From: Anaerolineaceae bacterium UBA5404
GTDB taxonomy: Bacteria > Chloroflexota > Anaerolineae > Anaerolineales > Anaerolineaceae
Direction: 5' to 3'
Length of the DNA stretch: 64,000 bases
NCBI GenBank assembly: GCA_002409625.1
Contig: DHNY01000011.1
Location: forward strand, 1-64,000
Position numbers and translations under genes: made by a program
The notes under the pieces: generated by a model
Told to the model about the DNA's origin: nothing
The model's database searches: none
The model's input: only the letters and a program-made list of their open reading frames with translations
Shown: one piece after another, positions 28,696-36,989 of the stretch
How positions within the stretch are numbered: position 1 is the first letter of the stretch
Layout: each line of letters opens with the position of its first letter

Positions 28696-29568
28696 ATGTT
28701 TAAAGCCTTTATTCAAACACTGCGACCGAGGCAGTGGCTCAAAAATCTGGTCATTTTTGCCGGCATCGTCTTTGACGGACAGCTGGGCAATTGGCCAGCC
28801 TTATTGCGCGTTTTGCTCGCCTTTATCCTCTTCTGCCTCGTCTCAGGCATCACCTACACCATCAACGACCTCATGGACGTGCAAGCCGACCGTGCCCACC
28901 CCAAAAAGCAGCACCGACCCATCGCTGCCGGCAGGCTTAGCCCCAAGGCAGCCATCATCTTTGCCGTCATCCTTTCCTTGGTCGTTTTTCCTGCTGCTTT
29001 CCTGCTGGAGCTTCGCTTTGGCATTGTTTGCCTGAGTTATTTTTTGCTGATGCTGGCTTATTCCCGCTGGCTCAAAAACCTCTTCATCGTGGACGTGATG
29101 ATCATTTCCATCGGCTTTGTGCTACGCATGTTCGGAGGCATTGCCGTCATTCAAGTGCAACACTTTTCGCCTTGGCTTTACATCCTCACCAGCCTCTTGG
29201 CGCTCTTTTTGGGTTTTGGTAAACGCTATTCTGAGCTCAAAATGCTTGCCGCGCAAGCCGGTGAAACCCGTAAAACGCTGCGCGGATACAACCTGGATTT
29301 GCTCAACCAATATCTTGTTGTCATCCTGGGTGCCATCCTGATTACCTACATGCTTTACACCTTTGCGCCTATTTCTGGTGAGCATAATTACACGATGATG
29401 TTTACCATTCCATTTGTGATTTATGGCATCTTTCGCTACATGCACATCCTGCAAAACAAAGAAAGCGGCGCGGCACCCGAAGAAGTGTTGCTAAGCGACC
29501 GCCCTTTGCAGGCTGCGATTTTGCTTTGGGCGATTGCCGTTTTTATTATTCTTTACGTGGTCCTATAA
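28696..29568 (+). CDS. UbiA-family prenyltransferase, decaprenyl-phosphate phosphoribosyltransferase-like
   Basis: 290 residues with about eight to nine membrane helices. The prenyl-diphosphate binding motif is NDLMDVQAD (N57, D58, D61, D65), followed by RAHPKKQHRPIAAG. This extended form with HPxK and RPIAxG is typical of the branch represented by mycobacterial Rv3806c, which joins phosphoribosyl diphosphate to decaprenyl phosphate on the way to decaprenyl-phosphoryl-arabinose. YSELKML is seen in the second half. Thus the likely product is a polyprenyl-phosphate pentose donor for cell-surface glycans, though UbiA aromatic prenyltransferase activity cannot be excluded. It heads a plus-strand operon with nine bases to the mevalonate kinase gene, so isoprenoid precursor supply and use are coupled. 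No ribosome-binding site is visible before its ATG. Confidence 0.82.
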   Translation: MFKAFIQTLRPRQWLKNLVIFAGIVFDGQLGNWPALLRVLLAFILFCLVSGITYTINDLMDVQADRAHPKKQHRPIAAGRLSPKAAIIFAVILSLVVFPAAFLLELRFGIVCLSYFLLMLAYSRWLKNLFIVDVMIISIGFVLRMFGGIAVIQVQHFSPWLYILTSLLALFLGFGKRYSELKMLAAQAGETRKTLRGYNLDLLNQYLVVILGAILITYMLYTFAPISGEHNYTMMFTIPFVIYGIFRYMHILQNKESGAAPEEVLLSDRPLQAAILLWAIAVFIILYVVL

Positions 29569-29577
29569 GGAGCCGAT

Positions 29578-30540
29578 ATGCCTGCCACATCTGCCAGCGC
29601 CAGCGCCAAACTCATTTTGCTTGGAGAACACGCCGTTGTTTACGGTCATCCTGCCATTGCCATCCCATTTTCTGATTTACGCACCCGCGTGAACGTTGAA
29701 GCCAACATTATGGCAGCGCCAGGCAGCTTGCGCGTGATTTCACAGGATACCGGCATGGACATGCTTCTTAGCGAGATGGGCAAAGATGAACCCATCAAAC
29801 AGATGATCATTTTATTACTCGAATTTTTAGGCATCAAAACGCCACCCAGTTGCACGCTGCGCATAAACTCAGACATCCCGCTTGGGGCTGGTTTTGGCTC
29901 GAGTGCGGCATTGGCAGTGGCGATTATGCGCGCACTTTCGGCTTTTTTGGGGCATCCCTTGGTTGAAAAAGAGCTCGATACGCTCGCCTATCAAAGCGAT
30001 CAATTCATTCATGGTCGTCTTTCCGGCATCGATACAACGGTCATCGCCTGGGAACAAGCCATTTATTATCAGCGCGGACACAGCGTATCGCACCTAAAAC
30101 CCTTAAACACCCTACACTTTGTGGTTGCCGATAGTGGCACGCGCACACCCACCGCACAGAGCATCGCCTACCTCGCCAAACGACTGGAAAGAGAACAGCT
30201 TGAGACCAAAAACACCTTCCTTTCTATCGTAAAACAAGTAAAGATTGCCAAACGCGCCATGCGCATTGGTGACCGCTACATGCTGGGCGAAGCGATGAAC
30301 GCCAACCAAACCTACCTTGCTGATTTGGGGCTGTCTTGCCCCTCATTAGGCACGCTGGTGGCTGCCGCGCGCGACGCTGGCGCCCTGGGTGCCAAGCTGA
30401 CCGGAGGCGGACAAGGCGGCGCGATGATTGCCCTGGCGGACGAATCTGCCATCCCCAGCGTAGCAAAAGCGCTTAAGGATGCCGGAGCCACACAGGTTTG
30501 GACCACCATACTGCCCGCCAATCCATTGATGCCTGCTTAG
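29578..30540 (+). CDS. mvk: mevalonate kinase
   Basis: 320 residues, GHMP kinase fold. The N-terminal motif LLGEHAVVYGHPAIA matches mevalonate kinases. The ATP-binding motif PLGAGFGSSAALAVA is near residues 100-114, and the C-terminal GHMP motif AKLTGGGQGG is near 275-284. It phosphorylates mevalonate at the 5-hydroxyl. AAGGAG overlaps the end of the prenyltransferase gene, giving an ideal ribosome-binding site, and the gene is followed after 21 bp by isopentenyl phosphate kinase. That pairing is the hallmark of the modified mevalonate route, in which phosphomevalonate is decarboxylated before the second phosphorylation. The decarboxylase and the upstream HMG-CoA enzymes are not in this window. 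Confidence 0.92.
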   Translation: MPATSASASAKLILLGEHAVVYGHPAIAIPFSDLRTRVNVEANIMAAPGSLRVISQDTGMDMLLSEMGKDEPIKQMIILLLEFLGIKTPPSCTLRINSDIPLGAGFGSSAALAVAIMRALSAFLGHPLVEKELDTLAYQSDQFIHGRLSGIDTTVIAWEQAIYYQRGHSVSHLKPLNTLHFVVADSGTRTPTAQSIAYLAKRLEREQLETKNTFLSIVKQVKIAKRAMRIGDRYMLGEAMNANQTYLADLGLSCPSLGTLVAAARDAGALGAKLTGGGQGGAMIALADESAIPSVAKALKDAGATQVWTTILPANPLMPA

Positions 30541-30561
30541 TTTGACCATAGGAGCCAGATC

Positions 30562-31410
30562 ATGACCGAAAAACCGCTTCATTCCTCACCTTTTATCTCA
30601 TCAAAAGCATACCGTGAACTCGTTTTCATTAAGTTGGGTGGCTCGCTGATTACCGATAAAAACCAAGCGCTGCACGCCCAAACCGATCTCATTGAGCAGC
30701 TGCTCACCGAATTAGGCTTATTTCTCATCCAGCATCCCGAAACACGTGTGATTTTAGGACACGGCTCGGGTTCGTTTGGCCACTCTGTGGCACGTTTTTA
30801 TGGCACCCGCGAAGGTATATGTGATGAACTTGGCTGGCAGGGCTACCATGAGGTGTGGCGTGCCGCGCGTGAATTGCATGACATTGTGATGGCAATTGGC
30901 ATGTCTTTTGACTTACCTTTACCGCTTATCTCTTTTCCGCCATCAGCCTCAGTGAGTGCCTCAAACCGGCAAATAACCACTTGGAATCTGGAACCAATGA
31001 CCGCGGCGGTGGACAACGGGCTGATCCCTGTTGTTTATGGTGACGTGGTTTATGACGATGTGTTGGGCGGAACTATTTTAAGCACCGAAGAACTGTTTAT
31101 CGACCTGGCATCCGTTTTTAAGCCTGAGCGCGTCATCTTGCTAGGCAAAACCGATGGCGTTTATGCCGATTATCCCGCCTGCCAAACGCTTATGCCACAC
31201 ATCCACAGCCAAAGCGCTTTGCCCGATACGATAAGTGGCTCCAGCAGCACCGATGTAACCGGTGGCATGCTGGAAAAGGTACGCCTCATGCAAAGCCTAT
31301 GCGCATTAAGCCCTCAAACCCAGGTTCGCATTTGCTCAGGCACTAAAAAGGGGCAATTGATGGAAGCACTCGCCGGAAAAGAAATGGGCACGCTCATCAC
31401 CCATCAGTAA
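30562..31410 (+). CDS. ipk: isopentenyl phosphate kinase
   Basis: 282 residues of the amino-acid kinase superfamily. FIKLGGSLITDK (residues 22-33) forms the phosphate-binding loop. LGHGSGSFGHS (66-75) contains the glycine-rich loop and His74, the catalytic histidine that distinguishes IPK from other family members. Later motifs are PVVYGDVVYD, STEELF, LLGKTDGVYADYP and STDVTGGMLEKV. It converts isopentenyl phosphate plus ATP to isopentenyl diphosphate, the last step of the archaeal-type mevalonate pathway. The N-terminal 18 residues are an extension relative to archaeal enzymes. It lies in the same operon as mevalonate kinase and a prenyl-phosphate user. Fosfomycin kinase is a distant relative but lacks this context. 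Confidence 0.93.
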   Translation: MTEKPLHSSPFISSKAYRELVFIKLGGSLITDKNQALHAQTDLIEQLLTELGLFLIQHPETRVILGHGSGSFGHSVARFYGTREGICDELGWQGYHEVWRAARELHDIVMAIGMSFDLPLPLISFPPSASVSASNRQITTWNLEPMTAAVDNGLIPVVYGDVVYDDVLGGTILSTEELFIDLASVFKPERVILLGKTDGVYADYPACQTLMPHIHSQSALPDTISGSSSTDVTGGMLEKVRLMQSLCALSPQTQVRICSGTKKGQLMEALAGKEMGTLITHQ

Positions 31411-31437
31411 TCATTATTTTTAATCAAAGGACACACC

Positions 31438-32592
31438 ATGATATACACACGTCAACAACTAGAAGAATTTGAAGACCGAAACCTGGCGCCATACGCCATC
31501 CGCAGCAAAGACTCGCGTGGGCGAAAGTTTCCTGAAGAAGAAGCTGATTTTCGCACCCGGTTTCAGCGCGACCGTGACCGCATTTTGCACACTACTGCTT
31601 TTAGGCGCTTGGAATACAAAACGCAAGTTTTTATTATCCATGAAGGCGATTATTACCGCACCCGCCTGACCCATTCCTTGGAGGTTGCTGCCATTGGGCG
31701 ATCTTTGGCTAGATCGCTCGGCGCAAACGAAGACCTCACCGAAACCATCTGCCTGGCTCATGACCTTGGGCATCCACCGTTTGGACACTCTGGCGAGACC
31801 GTGTTGGCACACTTGATGATGGACCATGGCGGCTTTAATCACAATCATCAGAGCGTGCGCATCGTTACCGAACTTGAACAGCGCTACCCTGACTTTTCCG
31901 GGCTTAACCTAAGCTGGGAGGTCCTTGAGGGCATGATTAAACACGAAACGGATTATGATACCGCAGATGCTTCAGAATATGACCCTCACCTGCGCGGGCA
32001 CCTGGAAGCGCAACTCGCCAACGTTGCCGATGAACTGGCATACACCACCCATGATCTGGATGATGGTTTGCGCTCCGGCTTGATTACACCCAGTCAATTG
32101 GATGGCATCGCTATTTGGGAAATCGTTAACGAAAGCCTGGGCAGAAGAAAATCAGACACCCTGGACGAGCTTAGCCGGCATCAAATTATCCGCCGATTGA
32201 TCGGTTTTGAGATGACCGACCTCATCCATAGCATTGACCGCTACTTGCGTCGCAGCAAGGCCAACAGCCCACAAGAACTGCAAGCCTTGCCCTACAATGT
32301 GGTTGGGTTCAGTGAGGATATGCACCGCCGGAACCGTGAGTTGAAAGACTTTTTGTTTGAAAAGCTCTACCGCCACTACCGCGTGGTGCGCATGCAAACC
32401 AAAGCCGAACGCATTATCAGTGAACTTTTCAAGCTCTATGTCAACACACCCAGCGCCCTGCCCGACACTGTGCAGCTCAGCATTCCGGTAAAAGGTTTGG
32501 AGCTTACCGTTTGTGATTACATTGCTGGCATGACCGACCGATTTGCCATCGACGAGTATAAACGTCTATTTGACGTGGATGTGTTACCATAG
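31438..32592 (+). CDS. dgt: dGTPase-like deoxynucleotide triphosphohydrolase
   Basis: 384 residues. The HD-domain metal ligands are visible as RLTHSLEVA (His79), LAHDLGHPPFGH (His108-Asp109) and THDLDDGL further on. RTRFQRDRDRILHTTAFRRLEYKTQVF at the N terminus is the signature of the dGTP triphosphohydrolase-like family. It hydrolyses dNTPs to deoxynucleosides and triphosphate, controlling nucleotide pools. AAAGGA precedes the ATG after 27 bp of spacer, and greA starts four bases after its stop, so the genes are probably co-transcribed. The length matches the short (about 380-residue) branch that lacks the E. coli insertion; substrate preference is therefore not certain. Confidence 0.93.
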   Translation: MIYTRQQLEEFEDRNLAPYAIRSKDSRGRKFPEEEADFRTRFQRDRDRILHTTAFRRLEYKTQVFIIHEGDYYRTRLTHSLEVAAIGRSLARSLGANEDLTETICLAHDLGHPPFGHSGETVLAHLMMDHGGFNHNHQSVRIVTELEQRYPDFSGLNLSWEVLEGMIKHETDYDTADASEYDPHLRGHLEAQLANVADELAYTTHDLDDGLRSGLITPSQLDGIAIWEIVNESLGRRKSDTLDELSRHQIIRRLIGFEMTDLIHSIDRYLRRSKANSPQELQALPYNVVGFSEDMHRRNRELKDFLFEKLYRHYRVVRMQTKAERIISELFKLYVNTPSALPDTVQLSIPVKGLELTVCDYIAGMTDRFAIDEYKRLFDVDVLP

Positions 32593-32596
32593 AGCC

Positions 32597-33067
32597 ATGA
32601 ACAAACCGCAATATTTAACTGAAGCTGGCAAAGCAAAAGTGCTTGAAGAACTCGCAGATTTGCGTGGTCCGCAACGCAACGAGATTGCCGCACGTCTGAA
32701 AAGTGCCATTGAAATGGGTGATTTGAGCGAAAACGCTGATTATCATGCTGCCAAAGAGGCACAAGGCTTTCTTGAAGGGCGTATTTTAGAGCTGGAAACG
32801 CTTTTATACAACGCCGAGATTGTGGATGAAAATGCGTTTTCATCCGATGAGGTGAGCATCGGCAGCACAGTAACCGTGCAAGAAGCTGGTGAAGATGAAG
32901 AAACCTATCTCATTGTCGGCGCGCAGGAAGCCAACACACGTGAGCGCAAAATATCTTATGAATCACCGATGGGCGCAAGCTTGATTGGGAAAAAGGTTGG
33001 TGAAACCGCCTTGGTGTCTTTGCCAAATGGTGGCTCCCTGGAGATAAAAATCATCGCCATCGCGTAA
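32597..33067 (+). CDS. greA: transcription elongation factor GreA
   Basis: 156 residues from the ATG at 32597; a longer frame to 32543 lies inside dgt. The N-terminal coiled coil starts YLTEAGKAKVLEEL and its tip has GDLSENADYHAAKE, containing the acidic pair that reaches the RNA polymerase active centre to stimulate transcript cleavage. The C-terminal FKBP-like domain includes SPMGASLIGKKVGE. It rescues backtracked RNA polymerase. The gene ends the operon and is followed directly by a strong hairpin terminator. Confidence 0.96.
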   Translation: MNKPQYLTEAGKAKVLEELADLRGPQRNEIAARLKSAIEMGDLSENADYHAAKEAQGFLEGRILELETLLYNAEIVDENAFSSDEVSIGSTVTVQEAGEDEETYLIVGAQEANTRERKISYESPMGASLIGKKVGETALVSLPNGGSLEIKIIAIA

Positions 33068-33097
33068 TTAAAACGCGTTTAAAAAATAAATGAAACA

Positions 33098-33132
33098 AAA
33101 AAAGAGGCTGACCTAAAAAAGTCAGCCTTTTC
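33098..33132. terminator. bidirectional intrinsic terminator between greA and the convergent gene
   Basis: AGGCTGAC and GTCAGCCT form an eight-pair stem with an A-rich loop. There is an A run on the left and a T run on the right, so it can stop transcription from both the greA operon and the converging minus-strand gene. Confidence 0.85.
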
Positions 33133-33147
33133 ATTTTATAAAGCTTT

Positions 33148-34353
33148 TTACTTGCGATAAACTGCCAATTCCATGGTTGCCCGCTGGAAGTAGCTGTCAT
33201 CCGGCAGTGGCAAATCGCCATATTGGAAGTTGACCAATTTGCCTTCCATGCGTAATGTGGCGGTTTCCAAAATAAACTGCTTACCTTCCTCAGCTTTGAT
33301 TGGCTCACCACGAATTTCGAGCCTTTGGCGAGTAGCACCATCCTCAAAGGCATGTTTACTCATCACAACTTTGGTAACCGTTTGAATGTCATTCTTATCA
33401 AAAAGCCAGATGTCAAAAGCGGAGACTTTTTTAGGCTCGCCAACGCCAATCGTATCTGAACTGCTCACGCCACATTCGCCGAGGAACTCGCCATTAGGCG
33501 CATCAAAGGTGAAAGATTCATCGTACATGTCGTCGCCAAGCATATAGGTGGTCATAAACTGTGCTACGGGTTTGGCAGCTTGCAAGGGTTCTGGCGCTGT
33601 TTCCTGCGGTTTTTGTTTTTCACCTATTCCAAACAAACCAGCCAAATTAGGCAAAGTTGGTTTTTCTTCTGGTTCTTCAGGCTCTTCTGCTACAACAGGT
33701 CGCGGTGCGGGTTCGCGTTTGATTGGCGTTGCAGCAGGTCGGACTGCGCTAAAAGTGCCAGCAGATTTATCTTCATCGCGACGACTCAATTTGAATGGAA
33801 GCTCAACATCTTTATTTTTGAAGAAGAACCACCATACTAAGCCTGCGCCAATCAGCAAAAGCAACAATAAGCCAATACCCAGCCAGAGCAAGCCTTTGCC
33901 TTTGGATTCAGGTTCTGCACCGCCATCATCAGGACGCAAACCAATAACAGTGCCGTCATCTTTTACAGCAGTATTACCCTCACTTGGTTGCGTTACCGGG
34001 ACAGGAGCGGTGGTATCAACAGCTGAGGCAAAACGCTCAATTTGCTCAGTAAACAAAAAACCAGGCATTTTATTGAGCTCTTCAAGCGTTTTGGCAGCAT
34101 TGTTACCAAGCGAATTCCACGCCATTTGGGCTTCTTTCACCCTACCAGTCATGGTGTAAGAGTTGATCGCATTACGTAAATACACCACGCGCTCATCGGC
34201 TCTTAGATGTTCAGCACTGGCATCTTTCCATTTTACAGGAAAGACAACCCATGCCAGAATTAATCCAACAATCAAACCAATAATTGCAGTAAAAATGGCT
34301 AAATTGCGGGGAACTTTTAGTTTTTCTCTAAAATCGGCAAGAAAATTTTCCAT
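33148..34353 (-). CDS. conserved-looking hypothetical protein with two membrane helices
   Basis: 401 residues that I cannot assign to a named family. A membrane helix near residues 18-40 is followed by a short helical extracytoplasmic or cytoplasmic region. Then come a Pro/Thr-rich acidic linker, a second helix near 150-172 (GLLWLGIGLLLLLLIGAGLVWWFFF), and a charged Pro/Glu-rich linker. The C-terminal domain of about 140 residues, MTTYMLGDDMYDESFTFDAP to the end, looks beta-rich (ILETATLRMEGKLVNFQYGDLP). With two helices, both termini would lie on the same side of the membrane. It is transcribed alone, with GAGGTG as ribosome-binding site, between topA and the greA terminator. No function is proposed. 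Confidence 0.75.
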   Translation of the reverse strand: MENFLADFREKLKVPRNLAIFTAIIGLIVGLILAWVVFPVKWKDASAEHLRADERVVYLRNAINSYTMTGRVKEAQMAWNSLGNNAAKTLEELNKMPGFLFTEQIERFASAVDTTAPVPVTQPSEGNTAVKDDGTVIGLRPDDGGAEPESKGKGLLWLGIGLLLLLLIGAGLVWWFFFKNKDVELPFKLSRRDEDKSAGTFSAVRPAATPIKREPAPRPVVAEEPEEPEEKPTLPNLAGLFGIGEKQKPQETAPEPLQAAKPVAQFMTTYMLGDDMYDESFTFDAPNGEFLGECGVSSSDTIGVGEPKKVSAFDIWLFDKNDIQTVTKVVMSKHAFEDGATRQRLEIRGEPIKAEEGKQFILETATLRMEGKLVNFQYGDLPLPDDSYFQRATMELAVYRK

Positions 34354-34421
34354 AGTGGCACCTCATTCATATCATTCTGCCTATATAGGTGCATGATTTG
34401 TACCAGAAAAACAGAAATTAC

Positions 34422-34448
34422 AAGCCTCTTTTTATGGCAAAGAGGCTT
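34422..34448 (-). terminator. hairpin terminator after topA
   Basis: AAGCCTCTTT pairs with AAAGAGGCTT, a ten-pair stem with a seven-base loop, 32 bases past the topA stop on the minus strand. The T tract is interrupted in both directions, so efficiency is uncertain. Confidence 0.6.
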
Positions 34449-34479
34449 GCTTTAGATTCGCATTATACAATCGTTTTAA

Positions 34480-36894
34480 TTAAACCAACTTACCGTCTAT
34501 TTGTGAAAAAGTGAGCTTACATTCGGTGCATTGCGCCTCATCACTGCTCTTTTCGGTCAACAATCCACCACAACTGGGGCAACTTTCCACCATCGGTTTT
34601 TGCCATGATGCAAAATCGCATTCCGGATAGCGACTGCACCCAAAAAAGAGCCTGCCTTGCTTCGTGCGTTTTTGCAAAACGTCTCCCTCTTGGCAGACTG
34701 GACAAGGCATTTCCAACTTAACAGGAATGTTTTCAGTGTAGCGACAGCTTGGGAAAGTGCTGCAACTGATGAAGTCACCAAATCGTCCACTGCGCATCAC
34801 CAATGCTTGACCGCAAGTGGGACAAGCACGACCAATTTCTTTGGGTTCTGGCTTTTTGTTTGGCATGTGCACTTTGGCATGCTCTAAGCGTTTTTCAAAA
34901 GGCGTGTAGAATTCGCGCATGACATCCACCCACTCAGCTTTGCCTTCGGCGATTTCATCCAGCTCTTCTTCCATACGCGATGTGAAGGTGATATCCACAA
35001 TTTCAGGGAAAAACTCAACCAGCAAGTCGTTAACAATAAAGCCAATTTCGGTGGGTTTGAGCATCCGACCTTGTCGTTCCACGTAGCCGCGGGTTTGGAT
35101 GGTTGAAATGATTGGTGCGTATGTACTTGGTCTGCCTATGTCATTTTCTTCAAGCATCAAAATGAGAGAGGCTTCAGAAAAACGCGATGGTGGTTGGGTG
35201 AACTTCTGTTCAAAGTTGAGTTTATCCAACACTTGTGTTTTGCCTTGTTCCAAAACTTCCTTAAACAGTTTAACCATTTCTGCGTTTTCACCATTTTCAT
35301 GGTTGGTAACAGGATAAACCGCTCGAAAACCAGGGAAAACAGTATGGCTGGCAGTGGCTCGCAACAAGTATTGATGGTCCTGTGAAAGCCCCTCAATATC
35401 CAGACTGAGCGTTTCCACAACTTGAGGTTCCATTTGGCTGGCAACAAAGCGTTGCCAAATGAGCGTATAAAGGCGATGTTGCTCAGGCGTCAAAAAGGCT
35501 TGCATTTTTTCTGGTGTGCGGTGCACTGAGGTCGGGCGAATAGCTTCATGGGCTTCTTGAGCAGATTTGGCGCGACGTCGATACAAGGCAGGTTTTGCCG
35601 GCAAGTACTTTTCGCCATAAGATTGCTTAATAAAATCGCGAACTTCCGCAATAGCCTGGGCGGCAACGTTGACAGAGTCTGTACGCATATAAGTGATGAG
35701 ACCGGTTTCCTCAGTACCACTCAGCTTGATACCTTCGTAAAGTTGTTGAGCGATCATCATCGTTCGGCTAGCCAAAAAGCCCAATCGGCTCGAAGCGTCT
35801 TGTTGCAAGGTGCTGGTGATGTATGGCGCACTGGGTCGGTTACGACGTGAACTCTGCTTTTTATCGGCCAAAGTGTATTTTGCGCTTTGCATGTCAACAA
35901 CTGTTGCCAGGGTGTCCTTTTCATTGCCGAGCTCTAAATCTTCCGCATCAATCTTTAGCAACTTAGCTTCATATTGTGTGTCATGACCTTCCTGATGAAA
36001 AAGTGCCGAAACTACCCAATATTCAACAGGCACAAAGTTTTGTATTTCGCGTTCGCGTTCCACAACCAAGCGCACAGCCACAGATTGCACACGTCCGGCG
36101 CTCAAACGGCTACGCACTTTTTGCCACAAAATTGGGCTGACTTTGTAGCCAACCAATCGATCCAAAATGCGACGGGCTTGTTGCGCATCGACCAAATCCA
36201 TATCAAGGGTTCGCGCGTTTTTAAAAGCTTCATCTACGGCAGTTTTAGTAATTTCGTGAAAAACAACCCGTTTCGTCTTATTTTCTGGAATGCCAATTGA
36301 CTCCATTAAGTGCCAGGCAATCGACTCACCCTCGCGGTCAGGGTCAGTTGCCAAGAAAACTTCCGGGCTCGAGTCAGCAATTTCGGTAATCTTCTTGACC
36401 AGTTTGGATTTGTCATTAGGCACGCGATATTCCGGAGCAAAATTGTTTTCTGGATCGACACTCAAACGAGAAGCCAACAAATCGCGCACATGCCCATAAG
36501 ATGCAACAACTTTATAGTTATTACCCAAAAATCTACCAATTGTTTGGGCTTTAGCCGGCGATTCTACGATCACAAGCGGTTTGCCCAAGCCATCCATGCT
36601 GATCCGGTCAGCAAAGTTAGCGCCTTTGCCACCTCGACCTCGTCCACTAGACTTGGTTGAAGATTTATCGCGGGATTTCCGTTTAGAAGTGTCTTTTGAG
36701 GTAGTTTTGCGCGCTTTTTTCTCTATGACCGGTTTTTCCAAACCTTCATGCGCGGGTGTAGCTCCCATTTTAAAAACCTTAGTACTGCAAACCGGGCAAA
36801 CGCCACGTGTACCAGGCAGTCCATTGGCAGTAAAAACTGCCGTCGTTTCTGGGATTTCTCTTTTTTCTTTACACTTTAAACAATAGATTTCCAT
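34480..36894 (-). CDS. topA: DNA topoisomerase I with N-terminal Cys4 module
   Basis: 804 residues from the ATG at 36894, which has GGAGAG just upstream. A longer frame to 36921 has no such site. Residues 1-45 form a small zinc-ribbon-like unit (C5, C8, C33, C36; similar to DUF5679), joined by a lysine/serine-rich linker to the canonical enzyme. The TOPRIM domain starts LVIVESPAKAQTIGRFLG and contains DPDREGESIAWH. The catalytic tyrosine lies in GLITYMRTDS. Three C-terminal zinc fingers follow (CPTC, CPVC and CPSC pairs), the last degenerate in spacing. The enzyme relaxes negative supercoils behind RNA polymerase. The N-terminal unit is not part of E. coli TopA and may add DNA or protein binding. 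It has its own promoter and terminator and is separated from dprA. Confidence 0.95.
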   Translation of the reverse strand: MEIYCLKCKEKREIPETTAVFTANGLPGTRGVCPVCSTKVFKMGATPAHEGLEKPVIEKKARKTTSKDTSKRKSRDKSSTKSSGRGRGGKGANFADRISMDGLGKPLVIVESPAKAQTIGRFLGNNYKVVASYGHVRDLLASRLSVDPENNFAPEYRVPNDKSKLVKKITEIADSSPEVFLATDPDREGESIAWHLMESIGIPENKTKRVVFHEITKTAVDEAFKNARTLDMDLVDAQQARRILDRLVGYKVSPILWQKVRSRLSAGRVQSVAVRLVVEREREIQNFVPVEYWVVSALFHQEGHDTQYEAKLLKIDAEDLELGNEKDTLATVVDMQSAKYTLADKKQSSRRNRPSAPYITSTLQQDASSRLGFLASRTMMIAQQLYEGIKLSGTEETGLITYMRTDSVNVAAQAIAEVRDFIKQSYGEKYLPAKPALYRRRAKSAQEAHEAIRPTSVHRTPEKMQAFLTPEQHRLYTLIWQRFVASQMEPQVVETLSLDIEGLSQDHQYLLRATASHTVFPGFRAVYPVTNHENGENAEMVKLFKEVLEQGKTQVLDKLNFEQKFTQPPSRFSEASLILMLEENDIGRPSTYAPIISTIQTRGYVERQGRMLKPTEIGFIVNDLLVEFFPEIVDITFTSRMEEELDEIAEGKAEWVDVMREFYTPFEKRLEHAKVHMPNKKPEPKEIGRACPTCGQALVMRSGRFGDFISCSTFPSCRYTENIPVKLEMPCPVCQEGDVLQKRTKQGRLFFGCSRYPECDFASWQKPMVESCPSCGGLLTEKSSDEAQCTECKLTFSQIDGKLV

Positions 36895-36933
36895 AATCTC
36901 TCCGGGTGAATTGACCCACACTAAATACGCCCT

Positions 36934-36960
36934 ATAATACCATATTCAAAAATATGTCAA
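36934..36960 (-). promoter_or_regulatory. sigma-A promoter of topA
   Basis: On the minus strand TTGACA (36955-36960) is followed after 15 bases by TATTAT (36934-36939), preceded by TGG to make an extended -10. Start would be near 36927, about 33 bases before the topA ATG. Confidence 0.75.
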
Positions 36961-36989
36961 GCCCTAAACGGTAGATTTGTAATGACCTG

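Noticed and set aside
33548..34159. 203-codon plus-strand frame opposite the hypothetical membrane protein
   Set aside because: Low-complexity Ser/Pro-rich antisense product; the minus-strand frame has membrane helices, a ribosome-binding site and normal composition.
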